Assembly (NCBI GenBank): GCA_034658975.1
Contig: JAYEGJ010000130.1
Location: 1 to 56,876 of the forward strand
Length of the DNA stretch: 56,876 nucleotides
DNA from: SZUA-217 sp034658975
GTDB lineage: Bacteria > Actinomycetota > Acidimicrobiia > Spongiisociales > ZC4RG35
Reading direction: 5' to 3'
The translations under genes were made by a program, and so were the position numbers. Of the stretch, positions 16,142-23,484 are shown piece by piece; position 1 is the stretch's first letter; the number at the start of each line of letters is the position of its first letter. Under the pieces are notes generated by a model that was not told the DNA's origin, did no database searches, and worked only from the letters and a program-made list of their open reading frames with translations.

Positions 16142-16509
16142 GGGAGTGCCTTTCCGACATGGCTCGACCCCAGGTGAATCAGTTCTCCAGTAACCCCAGT
16201 TGAGTCGAGCATCCATTCGGCCCACTTCTCGACATCCTCACGTGAAGCCTCGTCGTCGAAAGCAATCACATTGGCGGTCCAACCCTTGCGGGAGCCCTCG
16301 ATGGCGGCCGTGCGTGCCGCAGACAGCAGGCCCGTCGCGATCATGGCGTTGCCCGAGCCGCGGCGACCAAGGAGGTCGTCGTTGTGCAGGACGTAGACAA
16401 AAGACTCCTCGTTCTGAGCGGCTGTTCGGCTCATCTGGAAGGCGCGCTCGAGTTCGCTTCGGACCTCGTCCCAGCCGTCTCCCACTTCTCGGGCCCAGTG
16501 GATGTTCAC
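16138..16509 (-). CDS. half-size SDR-like pseudoenzyme, probable partner of the adjacent SDR
   Basis: A 123-aa protein that resembles only the C-terminal half of an SDR. TGLLSAARTAAIEGSRKGWT followed by ANVIAF corresponds to the helix and strand after the catalytic Lys, and the end (TGELIHLGSSHVGKALP) matches the SDR C-terminus. There is no TGxxxGxG and no NNAG. The Ser/Tyr/Lys positions read VLHND and SGNAM, so it cannot be an active dehydrogenase. GTG start and stop overlap the neighbours by 4 bases on both sides, so it is kept under selection within the operon rather than being debris. By analogy with the inactive BbsC subunit of BbsCD, it may form a heteromer with the SDR at 15443. Confidence 0.65.
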   Translation of the reverse strand: MNIHWAREVGDGWDEVRSELERAFQMSRTAAQNEESFVYVLHNDDLLGRRGSGNAMIATGLLSAARTAAIEGSRKGWTANVIAFDDEASREDVEKWAEWMLDSTGVTGELIHLGSSHVGKALP

Positions 16510-17687
16510 GCCACCACCGCGGTGCCTTCGGCGATCATCTTGTCGATCGTCGCAGGGTCGACGCCGAGTTCCCCAAGCACGCTGCGGGTGTCCTGTCCCA
16601 AAACCGGCGGGAGAGAGTCGGCACGCGCCGGGGCCCCGTCGATCCTGATGGGTGAGCCGGTCGACCTAACGTGGCCGGCGACGGGGTGATCGAACTCGTA
16701 GAGCATTTCATGGTGGCGGGCCTGGGGGTCGTCGAACGCCTCGGCAAGGGTGAGAACCCGCCCGATCGGAAGACCGGCTTGACCGAGGAGGTCGATCCAG
16801 TACTCGGCTTTATCCTTCTTGAAGACGAGGTTCAGCTTCCGGGTCAGCGAGTCGCGGCTCTCCATCCGGGCCTCGTTGGTGGAGAAGTCGTCGACGAGGT
16901 CCTGACGCTCGAGGGCGTCGGCGAGGAGAGCGAAATGCCGATCGGAGACGATGGCGAGGGTGAAGGGCCCGTCGGCCGCCTTGAAGACCTGATTCGGTGC
17001 CAGGAACGGGCTCGCAGTTCCGGTTCTCTCCGGTTGTGAGTGCGTGACGAACCCGATGGCGTTCCACCCGGATTGGACAGCCATCAGCCCATCGCGAAGG
17101 GAAACGTCGATACGCTGGCCCGATCGGGGCGACTCCGCTAGTGCTGCCGTGATTGCCAGCGCCGTGTTGGTGGCCGCCACGTAGTCGCCGATGGTTGTCG
17201 CCGTCTTCCGTGGTCCGTCGCCTGGGTCTCCGGTGATCGAGATCATTCCCGACTCACCCTGGAAGATGACGTCGATTCCCGCTCTCTTCGCATAGGGCCC
17301 TGACGACCCGAAAGCAGACACGATTGCGTAGATGACTGACGGGTTCAGGTCACGGCATCGTTCTTCGCTGAGTCCGAGGCGGTCCATGGCGCCAAAGCGA
17401 AGGTTGTGAAGCACCACGTCGGCCTTCTTGATCAGATTGTCCAGGACCCGTTTCGACACCCAGTCCTTGGTGTCGAGGGCGAGGGACTCCTTCCCGCGGT
17501 TCACAGCCATGAAGAAGGCGGACTCGCCGTTCTGGAATGGTCCGAACTGACGACCAAGATCCCCGGTCGGTGGTTCGACCTTGATGACGCGAGCTCCGAG
17601 ATCGGCCAGGAGCATTCCGGCGTAGGGCCCGGCGATCAGGTTGCCGAACTCAACGACAACCACGCCGTTGAGTGGCCCCTTAGACAC
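16506..17687 (-). CDS. family III (CaiB/BaiF) CoA-transferase
   Basis: A 393-aa family III CoA-transferase that moves CoA between acids through a mixed anhydride with a catalytic Asp, here in TIGDYVAATN. The N-terminus VVVVEFGNLIAGPYAGMLLADLGA and VIKVEPPTGD is characteristic. The frame extends 20 codons into the thiolase gene. GTG at 17687 is chosen because it gives the canonical N-terminus and an 8-base overlap with the thiolase stop. Donor and acceptor are unknown. The operon context (thiolase and SDR pair) resembles the bbs type of CoA-ester beta-oxidation. Confidence 0.88.
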   Translation of the reverse strand: MSKGPLNGVVVVEFGNLIAGPYAGMLLADLGARVIKVEPPTGDLGRQFGPFQNGESAFFMAVNRGKESLALDTKDWVSKRVLDNLIKKADVVLHNLRFGAMDRLGLSEERCRDLNPSVIYAIVSAFGSSGPYAKRAGIDVIFQGESGMISITGDPGDGPRKTATTIGDYVAATNTALAITAALAESPRSGQRIDVSLRDGLMAVQSGWNAIGFVTHSQPERTGTASPFLAPNQVFKAADGPFTLAIVSDRHFALLADALERQDLVDDFSTNEARMESRDSLTRKLNLVFKKDKAEYWIDLLGQAGLPIGRVLTLAEAFDDPQARHHEMLYEFDHPVAGHVRSTGSPIRIDGAPARADSLPPVLGQDTRSVLGELGVDPATIDKMIAEGTAVVA

Positions 17688-18897
17688 GCTCGGCACTTTC
17701 GATGACCATGCTGATTCCCTGGCCAACGCCGATGCACATGGTCGCAAGACCGTGCTTTCCTTGCCGCCGCGTCAGCTCGTGGACCAGGGTCACCAGTATT
17801 CGAGCCCCGGAGGCTCCCAGCGGATGCCCGATCGCAATGGCTCCGCCATTGACATTGACCTTTTCGGGGTCGAGGTCGAGCAGCCGGATGCTGGCGACGC
17901 TCTGCGAGGCGAAGGCCTCGTTTATCTCGGTCAGGTCGAGATCGCCCACCCCCAGGCCCGCTCGCTGGAGCGCCTTTTTCGTAGCAGGTACCGGTCCGAT
18001 ACCCATCTCATTGGGATGGACGCCTGCGGCACCGGACGACACGATCCGCGCCATCGGTGTCAGCCCGTGATCCGACAGGCCCTTCTCTGTCGCCAACAAG
18101 AGAGCCGCAGATCCATCGTTCATCGGTGAGGAGTTGCCTGCGGTCACTGAACCCTCCGCCTTGAATACCGACGGCAGCTTGGCGAGCTTCTCCATCGAAG
18201 TGTCGGGACGCGGTCCCTCGTCGGTTTGGATTAGCTCGCTGGTGCGGCGGCGAACGTCGGTCGGTGCCTCGATGGGCACTATCTCGTCATCGAATCGGCC
18301 GGCTGCCGTGGCCTCGAGGGCCAGTTGGTGGCTCCTCAGGGCGAGGGAATCCTGGTCTTCCCGGCTGACCTCGTACTTCTCGGCCACCACTTCCGCTGTC
18401 AATCCGAGGGTGATCGGCGGGTACAACTCCTCCATTCTCGAATTGACCAGGCGCCAGCCGAGAACGGTGTCGGCGGTCTTCGGAGTTCCGACCGGGAAGC
18501 CCTTCTCTGCTTTCAGCGTCACGTATGGGGCCCGACTCATCGATTCCGAACCGCCGGCAATCATCACCTCGCCCCAACCGTCCCGGAGTGCATGGGCTGC
18601 CGAAACCACGGCCTGCAACCCCGATCCACAGAGTCGATTGATGGTCACGCCACCGACTTCGATGGGAAGACCGGCGAGCAGGACGGCCATCCGCGCGACA
18701 TTGCGGTTGTCCTCTCCTGCCTGGTTGGCGGCGCCCCACTGCACATCCTCGATCGCCATCGGGTCGAGGTCCGGGTTGCGAGCCATGAGACCGGCGACCG
18801 AATGTGCAGCGAGGTCGTCGGGACGGACCAGTGCCAGTTGGCCTCCGAGCTTGCCCATGGGCGAGCGGCAGGCATCGACGATGAAGACATCACTCAT
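17680..18897 (-). CDS. acetyl-CoA acetyltransferase (thiolase)
   Basis: A 405-aa thiolase with the complete catalytic set: Cys in NRLCGSGLQAVVSAA, His in AIGHPLGASGARI and the second Cys in ATMCIGVGQG. NEAFASQSV is also present. It cleaves 3-ketoacyl-CoA, or condenses acetyl-CoA. A TTG two codons upstream is possible, but ATG 18897 starts the conserved DVFIVDACRSPMGKL. It is the first gene of a four-gene overlapping operon. Confidence 0.92.
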   Translation of the reverse strand: MSDVFIVDACRSPMGKLGGQLALVRPDDLAAHSVAGLMARNPDLDPMAIEDVQWGAANQAGEDNRNVARMAVLLAGLPIEVGGVTINRLCGSGLQAVVSAAHALRDGWGEVMIAGGSESMSRAPYVTLKAEKGFPVGTPKTADTVLGWRLVNSRMEELYPPITLGLTAEVVAEKYEVSREDQDSLALRSHQLALEATAAGRFDDEIVPIEAPTDVRRRTSELIQTDEGPRPDTSMEKLAKLPSVFKAEGSVTAGNSSPMNDGSAALLLATEKGLSDHGLTPMARIVSSGAAGVHPNEMGIGPVPATKKALQRAGLGVGDLDLTEINEAFASQSVASIRLLDLDPEKVNVNGGAIAIGHPLGASGARILVTLVHELTRRQGKHGLATMCIGVGQGISMVIESAERV

Positions 18898-18905
18898 GGC
18901 AGTCA

Positions 18906-18911
18906 ATCATG
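18906..18911 (-). promoter_or_regulatory. possible -10 box for the thiolase operon
   Basis: CATGAT on the minus strand lies 8 bases before the ATG at 18897. It departs from TANNNT at the first base. Confidence 0.3.
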
Positions 18912-19130
18912 GTCGATGTTCTTGGAGCCTGCTGATCAATGCATGTCACTCATCTCGAACGGCCAGCCATCACCACTCGCGGTGTCCTCGGCCTCACCAA
19001 TCCGCACCAGGAGTGGCGAAACCTCGTCCTTGCGACTGGCGCGTCTGGCCGCCGATCTGAGCAACGGCATCAATCAGCAGACTCTTGGACATGGGGGCGA
19101 TCCCCCATATACGGATCGCATCTGATGTCA

Positions 19131-19136
19131 TATTCT
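19131..19136 (+). promoter_or_regulatory. -10 box for the 32-aa peptide gene
   Basis: TATTCT lies 6 bases before the ATG at 19143, one of the best boxes in the window. Confidence 0.5.
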
Positions 19137-19142
19137 TGGCCG

Positions 19143-19241
19143 ATGACTTGGCGCGACAACGATCGTTCACGCGGATCCCGGCTGGGTTTTCTCCCTGGTG
19201 CCCTGCTCGTCCTGTACGCGCTGATTCGCATGCTCGGCTGA
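19143..19241 (+). CDS. small single-pass membrane protein, 32 aa
   Basis: I do not recognise a family. The product has a charged N-terminus (MTWRDNDRSRGSR) and one hydrophobic segment (LGFLPGALLVLYALIRML), so it is predicted to be a membrane peptide with the N-terminus inside. The case for a real gene is the TATTCT box exactly 6 bases before the ATG, as at proven-looking genes here, and the absence of any other gene in the 18898-19268 gap. It precedes a HhH-GPD gene that has its own promoter. Confidence 0.5.
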   Translation: MTWRDNDRSRGSRLGFLPGALLVLYALIRMLG

Positions 19242-19254
19242 TCGCCAGGGGCAC

Positions 19255-19260
19255 TAGCGT
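19255..19260 (+). promoter_or_regulatory. -10 box for the HhH-GPD gene
   Basis: TAGCGT lies 8 bases before the ATG at 19269. Confidence 0.45.
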
Positions 19261-19268
19261 TCGCCGCG

Positions 19269-19829
19269 ATGTCACAACCCGACCAACTCCACTTCACCGA
19301 GTCCGAGGAGGCGAATCGACTCCTCGCCACCGACGGTCTCGCCCTCCTCATCGGGATGCTGCTCGACCAGCAGTTTCCGATGGAGCGGGCCTTCTACGGG
19401 CCCCAACTCCTCAAGGACCGGCTTGGAGAGAATCTGGATGCGGCCCGGATTGCCGACTGGGACCCCGAGGAGATGGAAACCGTGTTTCGGGGCCCGCCCG
19501 CCATCCATCGATATCCGGCATCCATGGGCAAGCGGACCCAGAGCCTGTGTCAGGTGCTGGTCGATGAGTATGAAGGTCGCGCCGAGAACGTGTGGGAGAC
19601 CGCTCAGGACGGCGCCGACCTGTTGAAGCGTCTCCAGGCTCTCCCCGGTTTCGGGGTGGGCAAGTCACGCATTTTCGTAGGTGTTTTGGGGAAAAGGCTC
19701 GGTCTCGACCTCGAGGGTTGGGAGGAGAAGGCTGCCGACTGGCCTTCGATCGCCGACGTGGCCACATTTGACGACATCTCCAGCCTCAGGGAGCAGAAGC
19801 GGGCCATGAAGGCTGCGAAAAAGGCCTGA
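19269..19829 (+). CDS. HhH-GPD family base-excision-repair-like protein
   Basis: A 186-aa all-helical protein with an early helix LLIGMLLDQQFPMERAF and a helix-hairpin-helix LQALPGFGVGKSRIFVGVLG, as in the DNA glycosylase superfamily. It is shorter than endonuclease III or AlkA and lacks a C-terminal FeS cluster. It matches a small actinobacterial HhH-GPD group of unproven activity. The catalytic Asp position of the family is not clear to me (WPSIADVATFD is a candidate region). DNA binding is likely and glycosylase activity is inferred. Confidence 0.7.
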   Translation: MSQPDQLHFTESEEANRLLATDGLALLIGMLLDQQFPMERAFYGPQLLKDRLGENLDAARIADWDPEEMETVFRGPPAIHRYPASMGKRTQSLCQVLVDEYEGRAENVWETAQDGADLLKRLQALPGFGVGKSRIFVGVLGKRLGLDLEGWEEKAADWPSIADVATFDDISSLREQKRAMKAAKKA

Positions 19830-19899
19830 CCTTCTTCTAAACCATCGGTTCCCTCGTGCCGATAGGCCCCCAAAGAGGAACCGACCATTGGAAGGACAG

Positions 19900-20742
19900 A
19901 TGCATCTCTCGGGTCAGCTCACTGATTGGAGCATCAGCGATCTGCTTCAAATCATGCAGGTCACCACAAAGACCGGTTCCCTCGATATCGAAGGGGATCG
20001 TCGCGGACGTGTCCATTTCAAAGACGGTGAAGTCACCGGCGCGGACCTGACAGGAGCAGAGGGCAGCTACCTGGATGCAGGCCGCGGCGGAGTTGCTGAC
20101 GTTCTCTACGTCCTTTCGACGCTCGAGACAGGCTCATTCTCGGTTGGCCCTGCCGACGGACCGGACACTCCCGGCTGGACTGTTGAAGACGTGATGGCCG
20201 ATGTTGATGCCTTGAAGGCTCTCGAAGGCGAAGTCATCGAAGCAGGTCTTTTCGAGGCAGCCGGGGTGAGGATCGTCCCGGAGATATCCGACCCGATCGA
20301 AATCTCGTCCGAGGACTGGACGATCATCGCCTCTCTAGTACAGCCGTTCACCTTCAATCATCTCGAGACAACCATGGGCCGCGGCAACGCGGTGAGGGTT
20401 TTTCACGCCCTCCACCGACTCGGTGTCGCCGAAGTCGTCGTTGGAGACGAGGACGAATCCGAATGGCTCGATCGTTTGGCCGACGATATCTCTCCGGAAT
20501 CCGGCGAGCCCACGTCGGTGGAACACGTCGAGGAAGAGGCCGAAGAGTTGCTCACACCGGAGCCGAATCCTGAGCCAGTTCTCGAGCCGGTCCTGGAGTC
20601 GGTACCCGAGCCGATTTCGGCCAATGTTGTTGAGTTGGAGAAGGCCGAGGTCCGCGGGGTTTCGGCTCCAGCCTCGACCACCCTGACCGACGGCGTCTAC
20701 GACGAGATCCGGCGTCTTCGCAGCAAAGTCGCCGATCAGTAG
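19900..20742 (+). CDS. DUF4388 (PatA N-terminal-like) domain protein
   Basis: A 280-aa protein. The N-terminal DUF4388 domain has HLSGQLTDWSISDLLQIMQ, TTKTGSLDIEGD and GRVHFKDGEVTGADL. This domain is common in gliding, two-component and GTPase regulatory proteins. The middle contains a winged-helix-like stretch (about 130-200) and the tail is rich in Glu and Pro (PEPVLEPVLESVPEP), probably disordered. The start could be TTG 19888 (AGAGGAA upstream) or ATG 19900 (GGAAGGA upstream). ATG is chosen. A scaffold or regulatory role is inferred. Confidence 0.7.
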   Translation: MHLSGQLTDWSISDLLQIMQVTTKTGSLDIEGDRRGRVHFKDGEVTGADLTGAEGSYLDAGRGGVADVLYVLSTLETGSFSVGPADGPDTPGWTVEDVMADVDALKALEGEVIEAGLFEAAGVRIVPEISDPIEISSEDWTIIASLVQPFTFNHLETTMGRGNAVRVFHALHRLGVAEVVVGDEDESEWLDRLADDISPESGEPTSVEHVEEEAEELLTPEPNPEPVLEPVLESVPEPISANVVELEKAEVRGVSAPASTTLTDGVYDEIRRLRSKVADQ

Positions 20743-20746
20743 TCGC

Positions 20747-20752
20747 TACCGT
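20747..20752 (+). promoter_or_regulatory. -10 box for udk
   Basis: TACCGT lies 7 bases before the ATG at 20760. Confidence 0.45.
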
Positions 20753-20759
20753 CGCTCGC

Positions 20760-21395
20760 ATGAACGAGCGATCTCCTTGGAAACCCGATAGGCCTCTGTT
20801 CATCGGTATCGCCGGCGGTTCGGGCTCCGGCAAAACCACCATCGCCGAGGCCGTAGTCGACCGTCTCGCCGGTCAGGTCGCCTTCGTCCAACACGATGCG
20901 TACTACCGCAACACGCCGGACCTCTCGTTCGAAGACCGAACCAATGTGAACTACGACCATCCGGCCTCTCTGGAGACCGAACTGCTCGTTAGCCATCTGG
21001 AGACCCTTAGGAACGGGCTTCCCGTCGAGCGGCCGGTCTACGACTTCAGCAACCATCTCCGTGCTCCGGAATCTGTGACAATCTCCCCCGCAAAGGTCGT
21101 GATAGTGGAGGGGATACTCGTTCTGGCCGATCCCGAGCTGAGATCCGAGCTTGATCTGAAGATTTTTGTCGACACCGACGCCGACCTTCGGCTGGCGCGT
21201 CGGCTCTCCCGTGACATCGATGAGCGTGGAAGATCGACCGACTCGGTTATTTCCCAGTACCTCAAGACGGTGCGGCCCATGCATCTCGAGTTCGTCGAAA
21301 CGTCGATGAGGTATGCAGACCTGATCATCCCAGGCGGCTACAACCCCGCCGCCGTGGCGACTGTCGTCGAGTTGATTCGATCCAGACTGAGCTGA
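20760..21395 (+). CDS. udk: uridine kinase
   Basis: A 211-aa P-loop kinase that phosphorylates uridine and cytidine in pyrimidine salvage. Walker A is GIAGGSGSGKTT. HDAYYRN, NYDHPASLETELL, VIVEGILVLADPELR and RRLSRDIDERGRSTDSVI are diagnostic for uridine kinase. The length is standard. It has its own promoter, and proC follows about 30 bases later with a separate promoter. Confidence 0.95.
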   Translation: MNERSPWKPDRPLFIGIAGGSGSGKTTIAEAVVDRLAGQVAFVQHDAYYRNTPDLSFEDRTNVNYDHPASLETELLVSHLETLRNGLPVERPVYDFSNHLRAPESVTISPAKVVIVEGILVLADPELRSELDLKIFVDTDADLRLARRLSRDIDERGRSTDSVISQYLKTVRPMHLEFVETSMRYADLIIPGGYNPAAVATVVELIRSRLS

Positions 21396-21411
21396 GTTCC
21401 GTTTGCGGTCG

Positions 21412-21417
21412 TACAAT
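21412..21417 (+). promoter_or_regulatory. -10 box for proC
   Basis: TACAAT lies 6 bases before the GTG at 21424. Confidence 0.55.
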
Positions 21418-21423
21418 CTCAGC

Positions 21424-22236
21424 GTGAGCCAACGATCAACCGTCGCAATCATCGGAGTCGGCGCCATGGGCGAGGCCCTTGCCTCCGGTCTTCTCTCCGC
21501 CGGGTGGGAGCCGGCCGACCTGAGCCTTTGTGTTCGTCGCTTGGACCGGGGCGACGAACTAGCCGCCAAGACCGGCTGTCCGGTCACCCTTGATCCGGTA
21601 GAGGCGATCGCCGGCAAGGACGTCGTCGTCGTTGGAGTCAAGCCGCGCGATGTTTCGACCGTTCTCGAGTCCATCGCCGGATCCGTCGCCGAAGGGCAGA
21701 CCGTTGTGTCCCTTGCCGCAGGAGTCACGACCGCTGCCTACGAAGCGGTACTGGGAGATGTTGCGGTGGTCCGTGCGATGCCTAACACTCCTGCGCTCGT
21801 CCGGGAGGGTGTCACCGGCATTGCCGCCGGAGCCCATGCGGATGCTTCGGATCTCGATACCACCCGGGAAGTCCTTGGCGCGGTCGGAACGGTTCGGATC
21901 GTGGACGAGTCGCTTCTCGATGCGGTCACGGCCGTTTCTGGCACCGGTCCTGCCTACGTCTTTCTGCTCGCCGAAGCCCTCACCGAGGCGGCGATGCGCG
22001 AGGGCCTGTCGCGCGAAATCGCCGAGAAATTCGTTCACCAGACGATCAAGGGAGCGGGACACCTGCTCACATCCACCTCCAAGTCTCCCGCGGAGCTGCG
22101 CTATGAGGTGACGTCACCGGGTGGCACGACTGCGGCCGCGGTCCACGTCTTGGAGGAGCGTGGATTCAGGGCCCTGGTCGAGGATGCGGTCCGGGCCGCC
22201 GCTCTCAGGGCGACCGAGCTCGGAGGAAACGCCTGA
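21424..22236 (+). CDS. proC: pyrroline-5-carboxylate reductase
   Basis: A 270-aa enzyme for the last step of proline synthesis. The dinucleotide fold is AIIGVGAMGEALASG, followed by VVVGVKPRDV and RAMPNTPALVREGVT. The signature DAVTAVSGTGPAYVFLLAEALTEAA and TSPGGTTAAAVHVLEERGFR are complete. The frame extends 7 codons upstream, but TACAAT six bases before GTG 21424 fixes the start. Proline dehydrogenase follows directly. Confidence 0.95.
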   Translation: MSQRSTVAIIGVGAMGEALASGLLSAGWEPADLSLCVRRLDRGDELAAKTGCPVTLDPVEAIAGKDVVVVGVKPRDVSTVLESIAGSVAEGQTVVSLAAGVTTAAYEAVLGDVAVVRAMPNTPALVREGVTGIAAGAHADASDLDTTREVLGAVGTVRIVDESLLDAVTAVSGTGPAYVFLLAEALTEAAMREGLSREIAEKFVHQTIKGAGHLLTSTSKSPAELRYEVTSPGGTTAAAVHVLEERGFRALVEDAVRAAALRATELGGNA

Positions 22237-22262
22237 GTCTCTTCTCCAAGCTCACTGTCACG

Positions 22263-23144
22263 GTGACTCATGCGCCTCCGGTGAAGAAATTGATCACCGG
22301 CACACCGCCGGGCAAGGCTTTGGCACGGCGATTCGTGGCAGGGGACACTCTCGGGGAGGTCATTGCGGCCGCTCGTGTCATCAACAACGAAGGAATGACG
22401 GTTTCTCTGGATCACCTGGGCGAGGAAGTGCACGACGTCGATTCGGCCCGTAAGGCCACTGAGGAGTACCTGGAATCGCTGGACCACATTGCCGACGACG
22501 GTCTCGACGGAAACGTGTCGATCAAGCTGACCCAGCTCGGCTTGGCCATCGACGAGGCGACCGCCGCCGGTGCTCTCGAGCGGCTGGCCGTTCGCGCTGC
22601 GGAGTTGAACACGACTGTTACTGTCGACATGGAGGACTCCCGGTACACCGAGGCGACCGTCCGTCTGTATGAGGAGGCCCAGTCGAAGCACGGCAACCTC
22701 GGATTGGCCCTCCAGTCGTACATGCGTCGAACTCCGGATGATCTGGAGCGGGTCATGGTGCTCGGAGGACACATCAGGTTGTGCAAGGGCGCATACGTGG
22801 AGTCATCGGAGGTTGCCTTGACATCCAAGGCTGAGGTCGACGTGGCCTTTGCGGAGCAACTGAGAACCCTGATGGCTGCCGAGCAGACCAAGCCGGCCGT
22901 GGCGACCCACGATCAGACGCTGATCGACCTGACGCGAGAGTTGGCGGGGGAGCGATCGACACCGTTCGAGTTTCAGATGCTCTACGGCGTACGCACCGAA
23001 CTCCAGAAGAAGCTGGTGGCAGAGGGTTATCCCGTCAGGGTCTATCTGCCGTATGGCTCACAGTGGTATCCCTACCTGACGAGACGGCTTGCCGAGCGGC
23101 CGGCCAACGCCTGGTTCTTTGCGAGGTCCCTCTTCAAGGGCTGA
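22263..23144 (+). CDS. proline dehydrogenase
   Basis: A 293-aa FAD-dependent TIM barrel that oxidises proline to P5C. ARRFVAGDTLGEVIAAARVI, MTVSLDHLGEEV, VSIKLTQLGL, VTVDMEDSRYTE, RLCKGAYVESSE, VATHDQ, FEFQMLYGVR, VRVYLPYGSQWYPYLTRRLAERP are family signatures. The shown GTG start omits SLFSKLTVTV, which is in frame and resembles the family N-terminus but lacks ATG/GTG/TTG, so a non-canonical start near the proC stop is possible. It works with the P5C dehydrogenase at 3278. Confidence 0.92.
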   Translation: MTHAPPVKKLITGTPPGKALARRFVAGDTLGEVIAAARVINNEGMTVSLDHLGEEVHDVDSARKATEEYLESLDHIADDGLDGNVSIKLTQLGLAIDEATAAGALERLAVRAAELNTTVTVDMEDSRYTEATVRLYEEAQSKHGNLGLALQSYMRRTPDDLERVMVLGGHIRLCKGAYVESSEVALTSKAEVDVAFAEQLRTLMAAEQTKPAVATHDQTLIDLTRELAGERSTPFEFQMLYGVRTELQKKLVAEGYPVRVYLPYGSQWYPYLTRRLAERPANAWFFARSLFKG

Positions 23145-23274
23145 TCTCCCCGCGTTCAGCTCCCCAATGTGGCGGGCCGTGGACCCTTGTGAGTGGGGTG
23201 GGTGGCCCGGCAGATTTCTGAACCACCGTCCCGGGGCCCTAGGAGTGACAAGGGACCCGAGTCGACGGTTGGGC
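23145..23274. other. convergent intergenic region, no feature recognised
   Basis: These 130 bases separate the proline dehydrogenase stop and the small gene at 23275. They are G/C-rich with short inverted stretches, but no convincing terminator, RNA or gene is seen. Confidence 0.4.
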
Positions 23275-23484
23275 CTATGCGGCCCGATCGAGATTCCCTA
23301 GTTCGGAGGAAGGGGTCTCGACGAGTCGTTCTCCGATGGCGATCAGTCGATGGCCGATGGAATTGCGGAGCCGTCGTGCCGTCTTGGCGTCACGTCGGTC
23401 GGCATCGACCCGGGCGGTCCCGGCAATGTCGTGCATGCGCAGGTCATGGATGTACTTCGTTGAATGGACGATCTCTCTATGCAT
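23275..23484 (-). CDS. small basic protein of unknown function, 69 aa
   Basis: No family recognised. The C-terminal half ADRRDAKTARRLRNSIGHR followed by LIAIGERLVE is an amphipathic basic helix of the type seen in many small actinobacterial proteins. The ATG overlaps the last codons of the upstream HTH regulator gene (ATG inside GAACATGCATAG), which suggests translational coupling with the regulator. There is no signal peptide or clear membrane segment. Confidence 0.5.
   Translation of the reverse strand: MHREIVHSTKYIHDLRMHDIAGTARVDADRRDAKTARRLRNSIGHRLIAIGERLVETPSSELGNLDRAA

Noticed and set aside
16142..16225. 28-codon N-terminal extension of the SDR gene
   Set aside because: Out of frame with, and overlapping, the half-SDR gene; the Rossmann motif begins right after ATG 16141, which overlaps the upstream stop.
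18994..19091. Minus-strand 32-codon ORF starting MSKSLLIDAVA, like the N-terminus of histone-like HU
   Set aside because: Similarity stops after about 11 residues, there is no continuation in other frames, and no -10 box fits. Probably chance.
19091..19108. Hairpin ATGGGGG-CGAT-CCCCCAT considered as a terminator
   Set aside because: No upstream gene on either strand ends here and there is no T-tract.
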